Origin: G963665925 sp050596425
GTDB lineage: Bacteria; Bacillota; Clostridia; Peptostreptococcales; Acidaminobacteraceae
Reading direction: 5' to 3'
NCBI RefSeq assembly: GCF_050596425.1
Contig: NZ_CP192292.1
Location: 310,001-374,000 of the forward strand
DNA length: 64,000 nt
In this document: in pieces, positions 38,919-47,837 of the stretch
Layout of the letters: each line of letters begins with the position of its first letter
How positions within the stretch are numbered: position 1 is the stretch's first letter
Position numbers and translations under genes: made by a program
The notes under the pieces: model-generated
Database searches by the model: none
The model's input: only the letters and a program-made list of their open reading frames with translations
Told to the model about the DNA's origin: nothing

Positions 38919-39344
38919 CTATTCAACAAGTCTTGCAACAGGAATGGCACGTTCGAGAATTTTCTTTCCATGTGGGGACTGTAAAATTTCTTCAGAGAGG
39001 TCTTGTCCAGCGTCGTGCTGGCCCATATGTTGTCCTGTTTTCCATTTGTCTAGGTGGGAGACATCATATACGGTACCGTCGACAGCCACGTAAGCTGGTT
39101 GACCATCTTGTCCGTTGTATGTGGACAACTCATCAAGCGTCATCTCTGGCAGTTCATCTTCTGCCTCAAGGCCTTCGTCTGTTGCGGTGGTTTCATCGGG
39201 CGTGTTTTCGCTGGATGAGTCTTCAGTCACTTGTGTGTCTGTGCTTTCTGCCGCCGGCTCAACAGGGGCAGGTGTACTGCAGCCAGAAAGAATCAACACT
39301 AGGGATAAAATCACTAGAAGCAAAAATGTTATTTTTAATTTCAT
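38919..39344 (-). CDS. Lipoprotein with cytochrome b5-like heme-binding domain
   Basis: 141 residues. A lipoprotein signal peptide ends in LILSGC, so Cys22 would be lipidated and the protein anchored outside the membrane. A long acidic, Thr/Ser-rich linker (about 24-75) leads to a C-terminal domain: YVAVDGTVYDVSHLDKWKTG, then HMGQHDAGQDLSEEI and SPHGKKIL. This resembles bacterial cytochrome b5-like heme/steroid-binding domains, with histidines as candidate heme ligands. Partner and function unknown. GGAGGAT precedes ATG. It is the only minus-strand gene between 33 and 64 kb. Confidence 0.85.
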   Translation of the reverse strand: MKLKITFLLLVILSLVLILSGCSTPAPVEPAAESTDTQVTEDSSSENTPDETTATDEGLEAEDELPEMTLDELSTYNGQDGQPAYVAVDGTVYDVSHLDKWKTGQHMGQHDAGQDLSEEILQSPHGKKILERAIPVARLVE

Positions 39345-39611
39345 ATAAAATCCTCCATATCATCATTCTGTAGTTCTACTAAAAATGAGATTCCTTATTC
39401 ACTTACATAAAGGTGGATAATAAATACCCGGTCTTTGTGAAAATATGCGAGTGACCATGAAGAATTATAAAGATCAAGGCTCTTTATAAATATATTTGAG
39501 CGCTTGACCTTTCAAGATTGCATAAGACTCGCGCATGGTATAAAGTTATGATAGAATAAATAAGATTAATTTGTGCCCCATGGCGGGCTAAAGATTTAAG
39601 GAGGATTCGCA

Positions 39612-41096
39612 ATGTCAGTACGAGTGAGATTTGCGCCAAGTCCAACGGGTTATGTACATATTGGCTCGCTAAGAACGGCGCTGTATGACTATTTATACGC
39701 AAAAAAACATGATGGAAAATATGTTCTTCGAATTGAAGACACAGATAGAACAAGACTGGTGGATGACGCCCTGGACAACCTACTTGAAGCTGTTGAGTGG
39801 GCTGGTGTTATGCATGATGAAGGTCCAGTTCATAATGAGAGCGGTGAAATGGTTCAAATTGGCGACAAGGGGCCTTATGTACAATCAGAAAGATTACATA
39901 TTTACAGACCATATGTTGACCAGCTTATAGACGAGGGGCATGCTTACTACTGCTTCTGTTCTAAAGAAAGATTGGATGCTGTTCGTGAAGAAAACAAGGA
40001 AAAGGGAATTTTCTCTGGTTATGACGGACATTGCCGCGACCTATCTGTAGAAGATGCTAAAAAACATATTGAAGCGGGCGAATCTTATGTTGTAAGACTA
40101 AAGCTTCCAGAAGACAGAGAAGTTGTTATTGATGATATGGTGCGTGGTCGTGTTGTTATGAACACAAATGATTCAGATGACCAGGTTTTACTGAAGGCAG
40201 ACGGCTTTCCAACATACCATCTTGCTGTTATAGTCGATGACCATCTTATGGGCATCACACACATTATTCGTGGGGAAGAATGGCTGCCGTCAACGCCAAA
40301 GCATGTTATATTATATGAAATGTTTGGATGGGACGTGCCAAAGTTTGCCCACCTTCCAAACATTTTAAATAGTGAAAAGAAGAAGCTTTCTAAGCGTCAC
40401 GGTGATGTTTCAGTTGCTGATTTTAGAAAAAAAGGCTACTTGCCAGAAGCTCTTATCAATTTCCTAGCCCTTGTTGGATGGAGTCCTGAAGGCGACCAGG
40501 AAATTATGACGATGGAAGAAATGATTGAGAAGTTCTCCTTTGATCGTGTTTCTAAATCCGGTGGGGTCTTTGACGTACAGAAACTGAACTGGATGAGCAA
40601 CCACTACATTAAAGAAGCTGACCTTGACAGACTGACTGATCTGGCCGTGCCATACGTTGTTGAAGCGGGCTACCTGACAGAGGATGCAGTGTCTGGTCAT
40701 AAGGTTTGGTTGAGCCGCATTGTGGATCTTTCAAGAGAGTACTTGGAATACATGGCTCAAATTCCAAAGCATGTGGAACTTTTTGTTGGTCAAGAAGTGA
40801 AGCTTGAAGATGAAGAAGCTAAAACAATGGTTGAAATGGACCATGTTCCAGCTATGCTTGAAGTTTTAAAAGCCAAACTTGATGAAGCAGAAGAATTTGA
40901 TGCGGCGTCTGTGAAAAAAGCTTTTAAGGCCACTCAAAAGGAATCTGGTGTGAAAGGCAAGAACCTGTTTATGTGCACGCGTGTTGCATTAACAGGTCAA
41001 GTACACGGTCCAGACCTTATGGAGATTATTTCAATTCTTGGGCGTGACCTCGCTAAAAAGCGCATTGATTTCACGCTTGAAAATTTGTGTAAGTAG
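39612..41096 (+). CDS. gltX: Glutamyl-tRNA synthetase
   Basis: Class I synthetase. The HIGH-type motif is HIGS at 16-19 (APSPTGYVHIGSLRTA) and the KMSKS-type motif KLSKR at 258-262. The tRNA-binding motif RGEEWLPSTPKH lies between. A helical anticodon-binding domain follows. 494 residues, normal. AAGGAGG precedes ATG. Whether it charges only tRNA-Glu or also tRNA-Gln (non-discriminating, with GatCAB) cannot be read from the sequence by eye; no glnS is seen here. Confidence 0.95.
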   Translation: MSVRVRFAPSPTGYVHIGSLRTALYDYLYAKKHDGKYVLRIEDTDRTRLVDDALDNLLEAVEWAGVMHDEGPVHNESGEMVQIGDKGPYVQSERLHIYRPYVDQLIDEGHAYYCFCSKERLDAVREENKEKGIFSGYDGHCRDLSVEDAKKHIEAGESYVVRLKLPEDREVVIDDMVRGRVVMNTNDSDDQVLLKADGFPTYHLAVIVDDHLMGITHIIRGEEWLPSTPKHVILYEMFGWDVPKFAHLPNILNSEKKKLSKRHGDVSVADFRKKGYLPEALINFLALVGWSPEGDQEIMTMEEMIEKFSFDRVSKSGGVFDVQKLNWMSNHYIKEADLDRLTDLAVPYVVEAGYLTEDAVSGHKVWLSRIVDLSREYLEYMAQIPKHVELFVGQEVKLEDEEAKTMVEMDHVPAMLEVLKAKLDEAEEFDAASVKKAFKATQKESGVKGKNLFMCTRVALTGQVHGPDLMEIISILGRDLAKKRIDFTLENLCK

Positions 41097-41203
41097 GCAA
41101 TCTGTCTTAATAGGGGACGATTGTTTTACAGAATAATAATTATAGTTATACTAAAATAATACAAGAAACATAAATGATAAAATAAGATAAAACATAAATT
41201 GAC

Positions 41204-41238
41204 AAGGGAGTCAGCATTATTGCTATGACTCCCTTTTT
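41204..41238 (+). terminator. Terminator after gltX
   Basis: AAGGGAGTCA pairs with TGACTCCCTT, with a small inner GCA/TGC pairing, followed by TTTTTG. Confidence 0.88.
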
Positions 41239-41548
41239 GTATTTTGAATGGCGTGAAAGAATTTCTATATTTGAATGGTTAAATTCGAATATCAGTATAA
41301 ATATTTCATAAATGTAATATGTTTCGTGGCGCGAAACAGCCTAGGACTTATGAATATATGTTAATATTATGGTATTCATATAGAGTCTGAATAATAGGCA
41401 CTCTTGTCTAGCAAGGACGTGTTTAGGGAGGATTTAGACCTAGAATTTACAGATTATTTGGAATTCTCAGTGATGTTTTGTTGCAATCATACTATTTATT
41501 CATTAACACACACTTTATTCTGAATGATAAGAGAAAGGGGACTTCGGC
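41239..41548 (+). other. Intergenic region before the chemotaxis receptor
   Basis: 310 bp, AT-rich, no gene. It contains TTGAAT (41271) and TATAAA (41296) at a long 19-bp spacing, and a perfect inverted repeat GTTTCG-5-CGAAAC (41321-41337) that could be an operator. No cyclic di-GMP riboswitch core was recognised. Confidence 0.45.
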
Positions 41549-43870
41549 TTGAAAAGTTTAAGAAACAAGATTATTTTACCTGTGGTATTGGTGGCTCTCA
41601 TAGGGGTGGCTATTATGGCATCACTCGTTTTTCTACAGGTAAGTGATCGACTGACAGCAAATGTTGAAACCTTAGCAACCAATAAGGTGGAAAAGCTTGT
41701 AAGTGGTACAGATTCTCAACTGGTACAGTGGAGGGATCAAATTGAAATGCTGTCGCTTATGGATTTTGTCCGGGCAGGAAATTTTAATCAGCTTCAGGTG
41801 TTTGTAAGAAAAACCAATGTTTTTGAAGACTTCGATGCACTGATTATGACTGATTTAAAAGGGGACTTCCGTGGCACGAACAGAACCAAAGGGAATATGG
41901 CCGAAGAAGATTATTATGAAACTGTGATGTCAGGGGAAATTGTGATCACAGATCCCATGCCTTCACAGGATGGTAAAAGAACGGAAATATTTATTGCAGC
42001 ACCTGTCCATGACGATTATGGACAAGTGACAGGGCTTATTGGTGGATTGGTGGAACTTAGTAAACTGACGGAAACAATCAACACTGAAAAGATAGGCGAA
42101 ACAGGTTTTGCCTTTATGACAACAAAAGAGGGTCTTGTCATGGCACATAAAGAGGAAGCCCTTCGTTTAACGGACAATATCCTTGAAGGAAAACCACAAG
42201 GTTTCGCAGATGTTGCCCAGCGTATGGTTGGTGGTGAATCCGCTGTAGAGAAGTACAAACTAGATGGGGAAGAGAAAATCATTGCCTATAAGTCAGTGGG
42301 ATTAACAGGGTGGCCTGTGGCGATGACGGCCACTTACCAGGAAGTTATTAGTGACATCTTTGTTCTTGGCCGAACCATGACCCTCATCGGTGTGGGGATT
42401 GTGGTTGTCCTTGCAATTATTGTTTTTATTGTGGTGAACAGGTCAGTGAAGCCCCTTGCTAAAATGACACAGCTAACAGAAGCCATTGCAAAGGGTGATT
42501 TGAACGTTCAGGTCGACGTCAAAACCAAGGATGAAATCGGAATTCTTGCAGGAAACTTTAATATTATGATCGAGAGTATGCGCAGCCTCATTCGTGATGT
42601 GTCTGGAATGAGTGAAAAGGTTCTATCCACATCAGAGCTCATGATGGATTCCACAGGAGAGGCCAGTCGTGTTTCTGAGCAGGTTGCCGAAACCATAAGC
42701 GAAGTGGCAAGAGGGGCAACAGAGCAGTCAGAATCCACCCAGCAGTCAAGTGAGATGGTCCAAAATCTCATAGAAGGCATTGGGCGTATCGCAGCCAACG
42801 CCGGCGAGTCAGAATCCATGAGTGATCAGGCAAGAGAACGTGTAGATGTTGGGTTTGAAACAATATCAGCACAAAAGAACAAGATGGAAATGAACAAACT
42901 GGCCACAGAGCAAGTTGGTGTTAAAGTGAATGCTCTGAGCGAGAAATCAGATAAGATTGGACAGATTGCAGATGTTATTAGCAGTATTGCGGGACAAACG
43001 AATCTCTTGGCCCTCAATGCCTCTATAGAAGCGGCTAGGGCTGGTGAACATGGCAGGGGATTTGCAGTTGTAGCTGATGAAGTCCGAAAACTTGCTGAAG
43101 AGTCAGGAAGCGCGGCCCAAGGCATTGGTGAACTCCTTCTTGATATACGAAAAGGCATTGAAGATGCAGTAAAAGAAATGTCCAAGGTAAGAGCCATTGT
43201 AGAAGAGCAGGAGCAAGCGGTGGATACAACAGCACAGGCTTTCGATGATATACTCAAGGCCGTTAAAGCCGTTATGGAAAACACCAATGAAATGACAAAA
43301 GAGTCTGGTGAACTCACTGCATTCTCTTATGTTGTTGGTGAAAACATAGAAAACATAGCCAGTATAACAGAACAAAACGCCGCAGGAACAGAAGAGGTGT
43401 CGGCATCCACAGAGGAACAAACGGCATCCATCCAGCAGATTGCATCCTCTGCTGCTGAATTGGCAGAACTGGCAACAGAACTTCAAAGTTCTCTACAAAA
43501 GTTTAGAGTGGATGAGAGTAAGCGTGGTCCAGAATTACAAGAGTACAAACCAAGTGTTCAGAACGTATCTGAACCTAGTGATGTTCAAGTGGGACAAGCT
43601 GTATCAGAGGAATTTTCAGCCTTTGGGGAAATGGAAGAAGATCCGAGTGCTGACCCTCTTCCACAAGGTGTTTACTATGTTGAAGACATGGAAAATGAAA
43701 ACACTGATAAAATGGATGAGGATGATGAAGCCTGGGACTGGAATGAACCGCAGCCTCAAGATTTTGATAAGGTGGTTGAAGGGGATGAAATTGATTCTGA
43801 CCAGGAAGTTGAGGAGGCATTGAATTCTCAAAAGGACCAAGGGTTTGATGAGGATAAGAACAAAGCCTAG
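41549..43870 (+). CDS. Methyl-accepting chemotaxis protein with Cache sensor and acidic tail
   Basis: Transmembrane receptor signalling to CheA. TM1 is near 10-30 and TM2 near 275-298. The external region between them is a dCache-type ligand domain (AAPVHDDYGQVTGLIGGLVEL, GETGFAFMTTKEG). HAMP follows (about 298-350). The signalling hairpin tip is QTNLLALNASIEAARAGEHG, then FAVVADEVRKLAEES. After the methylated helices there is an unusual tail of about 90 residues, rich in Asp and Glu, from about 685 to 773. No NWETF-like CheR tether is present. The start is TTG with AAAGGGGA 8 nt before it. No che genes are nearby, so it works as an orphan receptor. Confidence 0.9.
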   Translation: MKSLRNKIILPVVLVALIGVAIMASLVFLQVSDRLTANVETLATNKVEKLVSGTDSQLVQWRDQIEMLSLMDFVRAGNFNQLQVFVRKTNVFEDFDALIMTDLKGDFRGTNRTKGNMAEEDYYETVMSGEIVITDPMPSQDGKRTEIFIAAPVHDDYGQVTGLIGGLVELSKLTETINTEKIGETGFAFMTTKEGLVMAHKEEALRLTDNILEGKPQGFADVAQRMVGGESAVEKYKLDGEEKIIAYKSVGLTGWPVAMTATYQEVISDIFVLGRTMTLIGVGIVVVLAIIVFIVVNRSVKPLAKMTQLTEAIAKGDLNVQVDVKTKDEIGILAGNFNIMIESMRSLIRDVSGMSEKVLSTSELMMDSTGEASRVSEQVAETISEVARGATEQSESTQQSSEMVQNLIEGIGRIAANAGESESMSDQARERVDVGFETISAQKNKMEMNKLATEQVGVKVNALSEKSDKIGQIADVISSIAGQTNLLALNASIEAARAGEHGRGFAVVADEVRKLAEESGSAAQGIGELLLDIRKGIEDAVKEMSKVRAIVEEQEQAVDTTAQAFDDILKAVKAVMENTNEMTKESGELTAFSYVVGENIENIASITEQNAAGTEEVSASTEEQTASIQQIASSAAELAELATELQSSLQKFRVDESKRGPELQEYKPSVQNVSEPSDVQVGQAVSEEFSAFGEMEEDPSADPLPQGVYYVEDMENENTDKMDEDDEAWDWNEPQPQDFDKVVEGDEIDSDQEVEEALNSQKDQGFDEDKNKA

Positions 43871-43884
43871 GATGATTTTATTAA

Positions 43885-43921
43885 AAAAGGTCTCTCGTTT
43901 TCTTAAGCGAGAGGCCTTTTA
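43885..43921 (+). terminator. Terminator after the chemotaxis receptor
   Basis: A 13-bp stem with one G-T pair (43885-43897 with 43908-43920), A-rich before and T-rich after. Confidence 0.88.
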
Positions 43922-43938
43922 ACATATTGCAAAGCCTC

Positions 43939-43967
43939 TTGATTGGTCTATGAGTATGTGGTATTGT
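43939..43967 (+). promoter_or_regulatory. Promoter of cysS
   Basis: TTGATT (43939-43944), 17 bp and TATTGT (43962-43967), just before the T-box leader. Confidence 0.6.
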
Positions 43968-44003
43968 AAGATCATCAAAAGTAAGCATATTATTAAAAAA
44001 CAC

Positions 44004-44303
44004 TGAGATCAGGAGAGTACATCTTCTAGAATGATAAAAGCGCCACGCACAGACGGTGCGAATAGAGAAGAAGGTCAAGGCCGAAAGCCTTCTTATCATG
44101 GAGAAAATGGAAATGCACCTGTGAGTGGATCACTGAAACTGGGTAGACTTTACTTGTAAAGTTTCACTTTATTAAGTAAAGCGGGATTAGGCTGATACGG
44201 GTTACGCCGTTACACGTTCCTTGAGATGTGTCCTATTTTTTTATAGGGTACAAGCAAAGTGGAATCGCGGTCCCCCTGCCTTTGTCGGTTAGGGGGATTT
44301 TTT
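44004..44303 (+). promoter_or_regulatory. T-box riboswitch of cysS (tRNA-Cys)
   Basis: Leader with specifier TGC at 44114-44116 (after ATGGAAA). The T-box core is a variant, AAGTGGAATCGCGG at 44257-44270, with the bulge TGGA, which pairs with TCCA, the U73 discriminator end expected of tRNA-Cys. The terminator TCCCCCT...AGGGGGA TTTTTT ends near 44303. The longer middle section allows stems II, IIA/B and III. Start is approximate. Confidence 0.9.
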
Positions 44304-44470
44304 GTACGTGTTTAAAAAGGTCTATATTACAAACGGAAATGTTGCAATAAGAGAAAATATAGACATTTAAATATGAGGCGCTATGATCTAATAAAATTCA
44401 GACAAGAGAATACACCGCTTTTGGGGAAATTGATGAAGCCTGTTATTCGATGTCGAAAGGAGAATAAGCT

Positions 44471-45871
44471 ATGAAACTTTTTAACAGTATGACAAGACAA
44501 AAAGAAGAATTCGTACCCATAACACCTGGCGAGGTAAAAATGTATGTGTGCGGACCAACTGTGTATAACTTTTTTCATATTGGAAATGCAAGACCCTTTA
44601 TAGTTTTTGATATATTAAGAAGATACTTTGAGTATAGAGGTTATAAAGTCAACTATATTCAAAACTTTACTGATGTGGATGACAAAATCATTAACAAGGC
44701 CAATGAAGAAGGGGTTTCGGCTTCTGAAATCAGCGAGAAATATATTCTGGAGTATTTTAAGGATGCGGACGCTCTTGGGGTCAACCGTGCAACTCACCAC
44801 CCTAAGGTGACAGAAACGATGGATGAAATTATTGAATTCATAAAGGTTTTAGAGGACAAGGGTTATGCCTATGAATCAAAGGGCGATGTTTTCTTTGATT
44901 CAGTGGCCTTCAATGGCTACGGTAAGCTGTCTGGTCAGAATATTGAGGAACTAGACTCTGGTTCAAGAATTGATGTGGATGCGCGTAAAAAACATCCATC
45001 AGATTTTGTTTTGTGGAAGGCAAAAAAACCAGGTGAACCTGCATGGGATAGTCCGTGGGGTGAGGGCCGTCCTGGTTGGCATATTGAATGTTCAGTAATG
45101 AGCACAAAGTTTCTCGGAGAGACCATTGATATTCATGCAGGAGGACAAGATTTAATCTTCCCACACCACGAAAATGAAATTGCTCAGTCAGAAGCCTACT
45201 CTGGTAAGCCTTATGTAAACTACTGGATGCATAATGGCTACATCAATATCAATAATGAGAAAATGTCCAAGTCAAAAGGGAATTTCTTTACAGTCAGAGA
45301 CATATTAGAAGAGTATGATGCTGAGGTTGTTCGCTTCTTCATGCTGTCTGCCCACTACAGAAACCCAATAAACTTTAGCCGTGACTTGATTCAAGCGGCT
45401 GAAAATGGTCTAGAAAGACTTTATAATGCCAAGGAAAACCTTGAGTATTTCCTTGAAAATGCCAAGGCTCAAAATTTCCTTGACGGTGAGAAAAAGATTG
45501 AGGAAGACCTGTCAAAGTTCAGAGACCAGTTTATTGAGGCTATGGATGATGATTTAAATACAGCAGACGGCATAGCAGCTATATTTGAACTTGTTCGTGA
45601 GATCAACATTAAAGTCACTGCAGAGTCATCAGCGGCACTGATTCAGTTTGCCCTAGATTTGCTTGGTGAAATGACAGATGTTTTAGGTTTCTTAAATAGA
45701 GAAAAAGGCAACATAGATGCTGACATTGAAGCCCTAATTGAAAGACGCCAAGATGCACGTAAAAACAAGGACTGGGCTGAAGCCGATAAGATTCGTGATG
45801 AGCTAAAAGCCAGAGGTATTGTTTTGGAAGACACACCGCAAGGTGTCAAGTGGTCGTACGTAAAAAATTAA
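44471..45871 (+). CDS. cysS: Cysteinyl-tRNA synthetase
   Basis: Class I synthetase. Zinc-site Cys27 in YVCGPTVYN is followed by HIGN at 36-39. The zinc ligands recur in GWHIECS and the PHHENE segment, and KMSKS is at 264-268. An anticodon-binding helical domain ends the protein. 466 residues, normal. GAAAGGAG precedes ATG. Controlled by the T-box upstream. It heads the gene run cysS-mrnC-(small membrane protein)-rlmB, an order conserved in Firmicutes. Confidence 0.96.
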   Translation: MKLFNSMTRQKEEFVPITPGEVKMYVCGPTVYNFFHIGNARPFIVFDILRRYFEYRGYKVNYIQNFTDVDDKIINKANEEGVSASEISEKYILEYFKDADALGVNRATHHPKVTETMDEIIEFIKVLEDKGYAYESKGDVFFDSVAFNGYGKLSGQNIEELDSGSRIDVDARKKHPSDFVLWKAKKPGEPAWDSPWGEGRPGWHIECSVMSTKFLGETIDIHAGGQDLIFPHHENEIAQSEAYSGKPYVNYWMHNGYININNEKMSKSKGNFFTVRDILEEYDAEVVRFFMLSAHYRNPINFSRDLIQAAENGLERLYNAKENLEYFLENAKAQNFLDGEKKIEEDLSKFRDQFIEAMDDDLNTADGIAAIFELVREINIKVTAESSAALIQFALDLLGEMTDVLGFLNREKGNIDADIEALIERRQDARKNKDWAEADKIRDELKARGIVLEDTPQGVKWSYVKN

Positions 45872-45885
45872 TGGAGCGTTTATAA

Positions 45886-46368
45886 ATGGAAGCATTTTTA
45901 GAAAAGATAGGCATGGACACAATGGATGAGCATGGGGTTCGACAAATGAACCCTCTCGTCCTTGCTTACATAGGGGATTCGGTTTATGACCTTTATGTGA
46001 GAACATATATAATTCATAAGCAAAAGGGTATGGTCAACGAATTGAACAAGTTGGCAGTTGGATTTGTAAAAGCGGGATCACAGGCTTTTGCAGTCCGTGC
46101 TTTAGATGAATTTTTAACAGCGGAAGAAAAGGGTATGATCCGTAGGGGTCGCAATCAAAAGTCTATATCTGTGCCTCGAAATGCCAATATGTCGGAGTAT
46201 CGTTACGCAACAGGCTTCGAATCCATGTTGGGCGCACTTTTTTTAAGAGGGGACAAAGACCGGATACAGGATATTATGATTGAAGCGATTCATGCCATTG
46301 AAAATCGGGAGGCCATTGAGGTGGAACTGGTCGCCAAGAAAAAAGGTGGAGATGAAGATGAATCGTAG
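45886..46368 (+). CDS. mrnC: Mini-ribonuclease III
   Basis: Dimeric RNase III-like enzyme without a double-strand RNA-binding domain; it trims 23S rRNA ends in Bacillus. The catalytic signature AYIGDSVYDLYVR and the second acidic motif ATGFESMLGALFL are present. 160 residues, typical. It starts 14 bp after cysS. The long precursor helix around the 23S gene in this window is its expected type of substrate. Confidence 0.94.
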   Translation: MEAFLEKIGMDTMDEHGVRQMNPLVLAYIGDSVYDLYVRTYIIHKQKGMVNELNKLAVGFVKAGSQAFAVRALDEFLTAEEKGMIRRGRNQKSISVPRNANMSEYRYATGFESMLGALFLRGDKDRIQDIMIEAIHAIENREAIEVELVAKKKGGDEDES

Positions 46369-46678
46369 GGAACGTGGATATGCTGTAGCTGTTGGGGTGC
46401 TTCTTCTGGTGCTGGTCCTCAAGTCAATCGTGTTTGACCCAGTTCATCTGGAAGACCCGTCTGAAATTGAATTTGCAAATTGGGTTGAAACAAAGATTGA
46501 AGAAGAGTTTGATGGCTTCTTTTATAACAATAGTATTTTTGTTCACAGACTCGTTTCTGTAAAAACAAAAACAGAAGAAGATGTGGAGCTGTACGTCGGT
46601 AAGGTTAGACGATATTTTCTTGGTGTTCTGCCCCTAAGTGAGCAGTATATAAAGGAAAAAACAGCTGCATTTGAGTAG
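46358..46678 (+). CDS. Small single-pass membrane protein, function unknown
   Basis: 106 residues. Residues 1-7 are basic (MNRRERG), 8-25 form one transmembrane helix (YAVAVGVLLLVLVLKSIV), and the rest is a soluble, probably outward-facing domain with an acidic start and a YVGKVRRYF segment. I do not recognise the family. Longer in-frame starts exist upstream (from 46280), but they lie within mrnC; GGTGG at 46345-46349 best fits ATG 46358 (ATG 46352 is possible). It overlaps mrnC by 11 nt, so it is coupled, and rlmB follows after 20 bp. Confidence 0.75.
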   Translation: MNRRERGYAVAVGVLLLVLVLKSIVFDPVHLEDPSEIEFANWVETKIEEEFDGFFYNNSIFVHRLVSVKTKTEEDVELYVGKVRRYFLGVLPLSEQYIKEKTAAFE

Positions 46679-46698
46679 GGGTTAAGGAGTAAGAAATC

Positions 46699-47439
46699 AT
46701 GAAGGGTATTATTGAAGGTAGAAATCCTGTCATTGAAATATTAAAGTCAGGCCGTGATGTGGATAAAATTTTAGTAGCCAAAGGCAATAAAGAGGGCTCC
46801 ATCCATAAAATCATCGCTATGGCAAAAGACAAGAAAATTCCAGTTCAAGAGGTGGATCGCCGTAAACTGGATCAAATGGCGGAGTCCGATAATCATCAAG
46901 GGGTTATGGCTTATGTGGCGGCTTATGAGTACGCAGATTTGAATCAAATTCTTGATGGTCTGGAAGCAAAGGGTGAAAATCCATTTTTGATCATTTGTGA
47001 TGAAATCAATGATCCTCATAATTTGGGGAGCATACTGAGAACCGCCAATGCCACAGGTGCCCATGCGGTGATCATTCCCAAAAGACGCTCTGTGGGTTTA
47101 ACAGCCGTGGTGGCTAAGACCAGTGCAGGTGCCCTAGAATATACGCCTGTTTGTAAGGTGACAAATCTGTCAAAGACCATGAAAGACCTAAAGGAAAGAG
47201 GCATTTGGATTGTTGGTGCTGATATGGCGGGTGAGAATTATCACTTTGAACAGGATATGCTTGGGAAACTTGCCATTGTTGTAGGAAGTGAAGGCAAGGG
47301 CATCAGCCGTCTTGTAAAAGAAAACTGTGATTTTCTTGTCCGTATACCTATGCTGGGTCAAGTCACATCCCTTAATGCATCAGTTGCTGCGTCTGTGCTT
47401 ATGTATGAGGCTGTCAGACAAAATCACATCAAAAAGTAA
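46699..47439 (+). CDS. rlmB: 23S rRNA (guanosine-2'-O-)-methyltransferase, SpoU/TrmH family
   Basis: A knotted SAM-dependent methyltransferase. The substrate-binding N-terminal domain starts IEGRNPVIEIL. The three SpoU motifs follow: DPHNLGSILRTANATGAHAVI, VVGSEGKGISRLV and IPMLGQVTSLNASVAASVLMYE. 246 residues, typical of RlmB (G2251 in E. coli numbering); a related 2'-O target cannot be excluded. Last gene of the cysS cluster. Confidence 0.92.
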   Translation: MKGIIEGRNPVIEILKSGRDVDKILVAKGNKEGSIHKIIAMAKDKKIPVQEVDRRKLDQMAESDNHQGVMAYVAAYEYADLNQILDGLEAKGENPFLIICDEINDPHNLGSILRTANATGAHAVIIPKRRSVGLTAVVAKTSAGALEYTPVCKVTNLSKTMKDLKERGIWIVGADMAGENYHFEQDMLGKLAIVVGSEGKGISRLVKENCDFLVRIPMLGQVTSLNASVAASVLMYEAVRQNHIKK

Positions 47440-47746
47440 TGGTGTCAGGATGGTTTGCTTTATACTCAATGGTATAGGGCACATTGGTGGCGCAGATTCA
47501 AATTTTCAAATGTGCCAGAAAAAAAATTATAAATCTATTTTTAAGTTCAATGAAACTTAATATAAGAGTGTTCCGTCTCTCCTGGGTATAACTATGGTCG
47601 TGAAGTTGTGCTCAAACCTAGTGAAATAGTGCTGTGTAGCCACAGGTATAAGAAATTGTAAACTTACGATTTCTGTAATACTTAATTGCTTGGGACAGAA
47701 AGTGCTTTAAAAGCTTGACAAATAGCGAAAAGAGAAGGCCAAAATC
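47440..47746 (+). other. Intergenic region rlmB-sigH
   Basis: About 300 bp with no gene, tRNA or clear terminator recognised. TTGACA at 47715 has no matching -10. Confidence 0.5.
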
Positions 47747-47776
47747 TTGACGCTCGATTGTTCATTGGGTTATAAT
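47747..47776 (+). promoter_or_regulatory. Promoter of sigH
   Basis: TTGACG (47747-47752), 18 bp and TATAAT (47771-47776). The -10 covers the earliest possible ATG (47775), ruling out that start. Confidence 0.75.
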
Positions 47777-47837
47777 GAATTCAGGCTTTTCAGCTAGTTC
47801 TATTTCAGCTAGTTTCAATGGTCAGGGGGGATTTGCC

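Noticed and set aside
38933..39373. 146-codon plus-strand frame
   Set aside because: Antisense to the lipoprotein gene, which has a proper lipobox, domain and ribosome site.
41239..41548. Cyclic di-GMP riboswitch before the chemotaxis receptor
   Set aside because: The conserved core (GGGACGCAAAGC-like) is absent.
42826..43317. 163-codon minus-strand frame in the chemotaxis receptor
   Set aside because: Antisense of the coiled-coil region; low-complexity product.
47775..47837. N-terminal extension of sigH
   Set aside because: The earliest ATG lies in the -10 hexamer; ATG 47838 has an excellent ribosome site.
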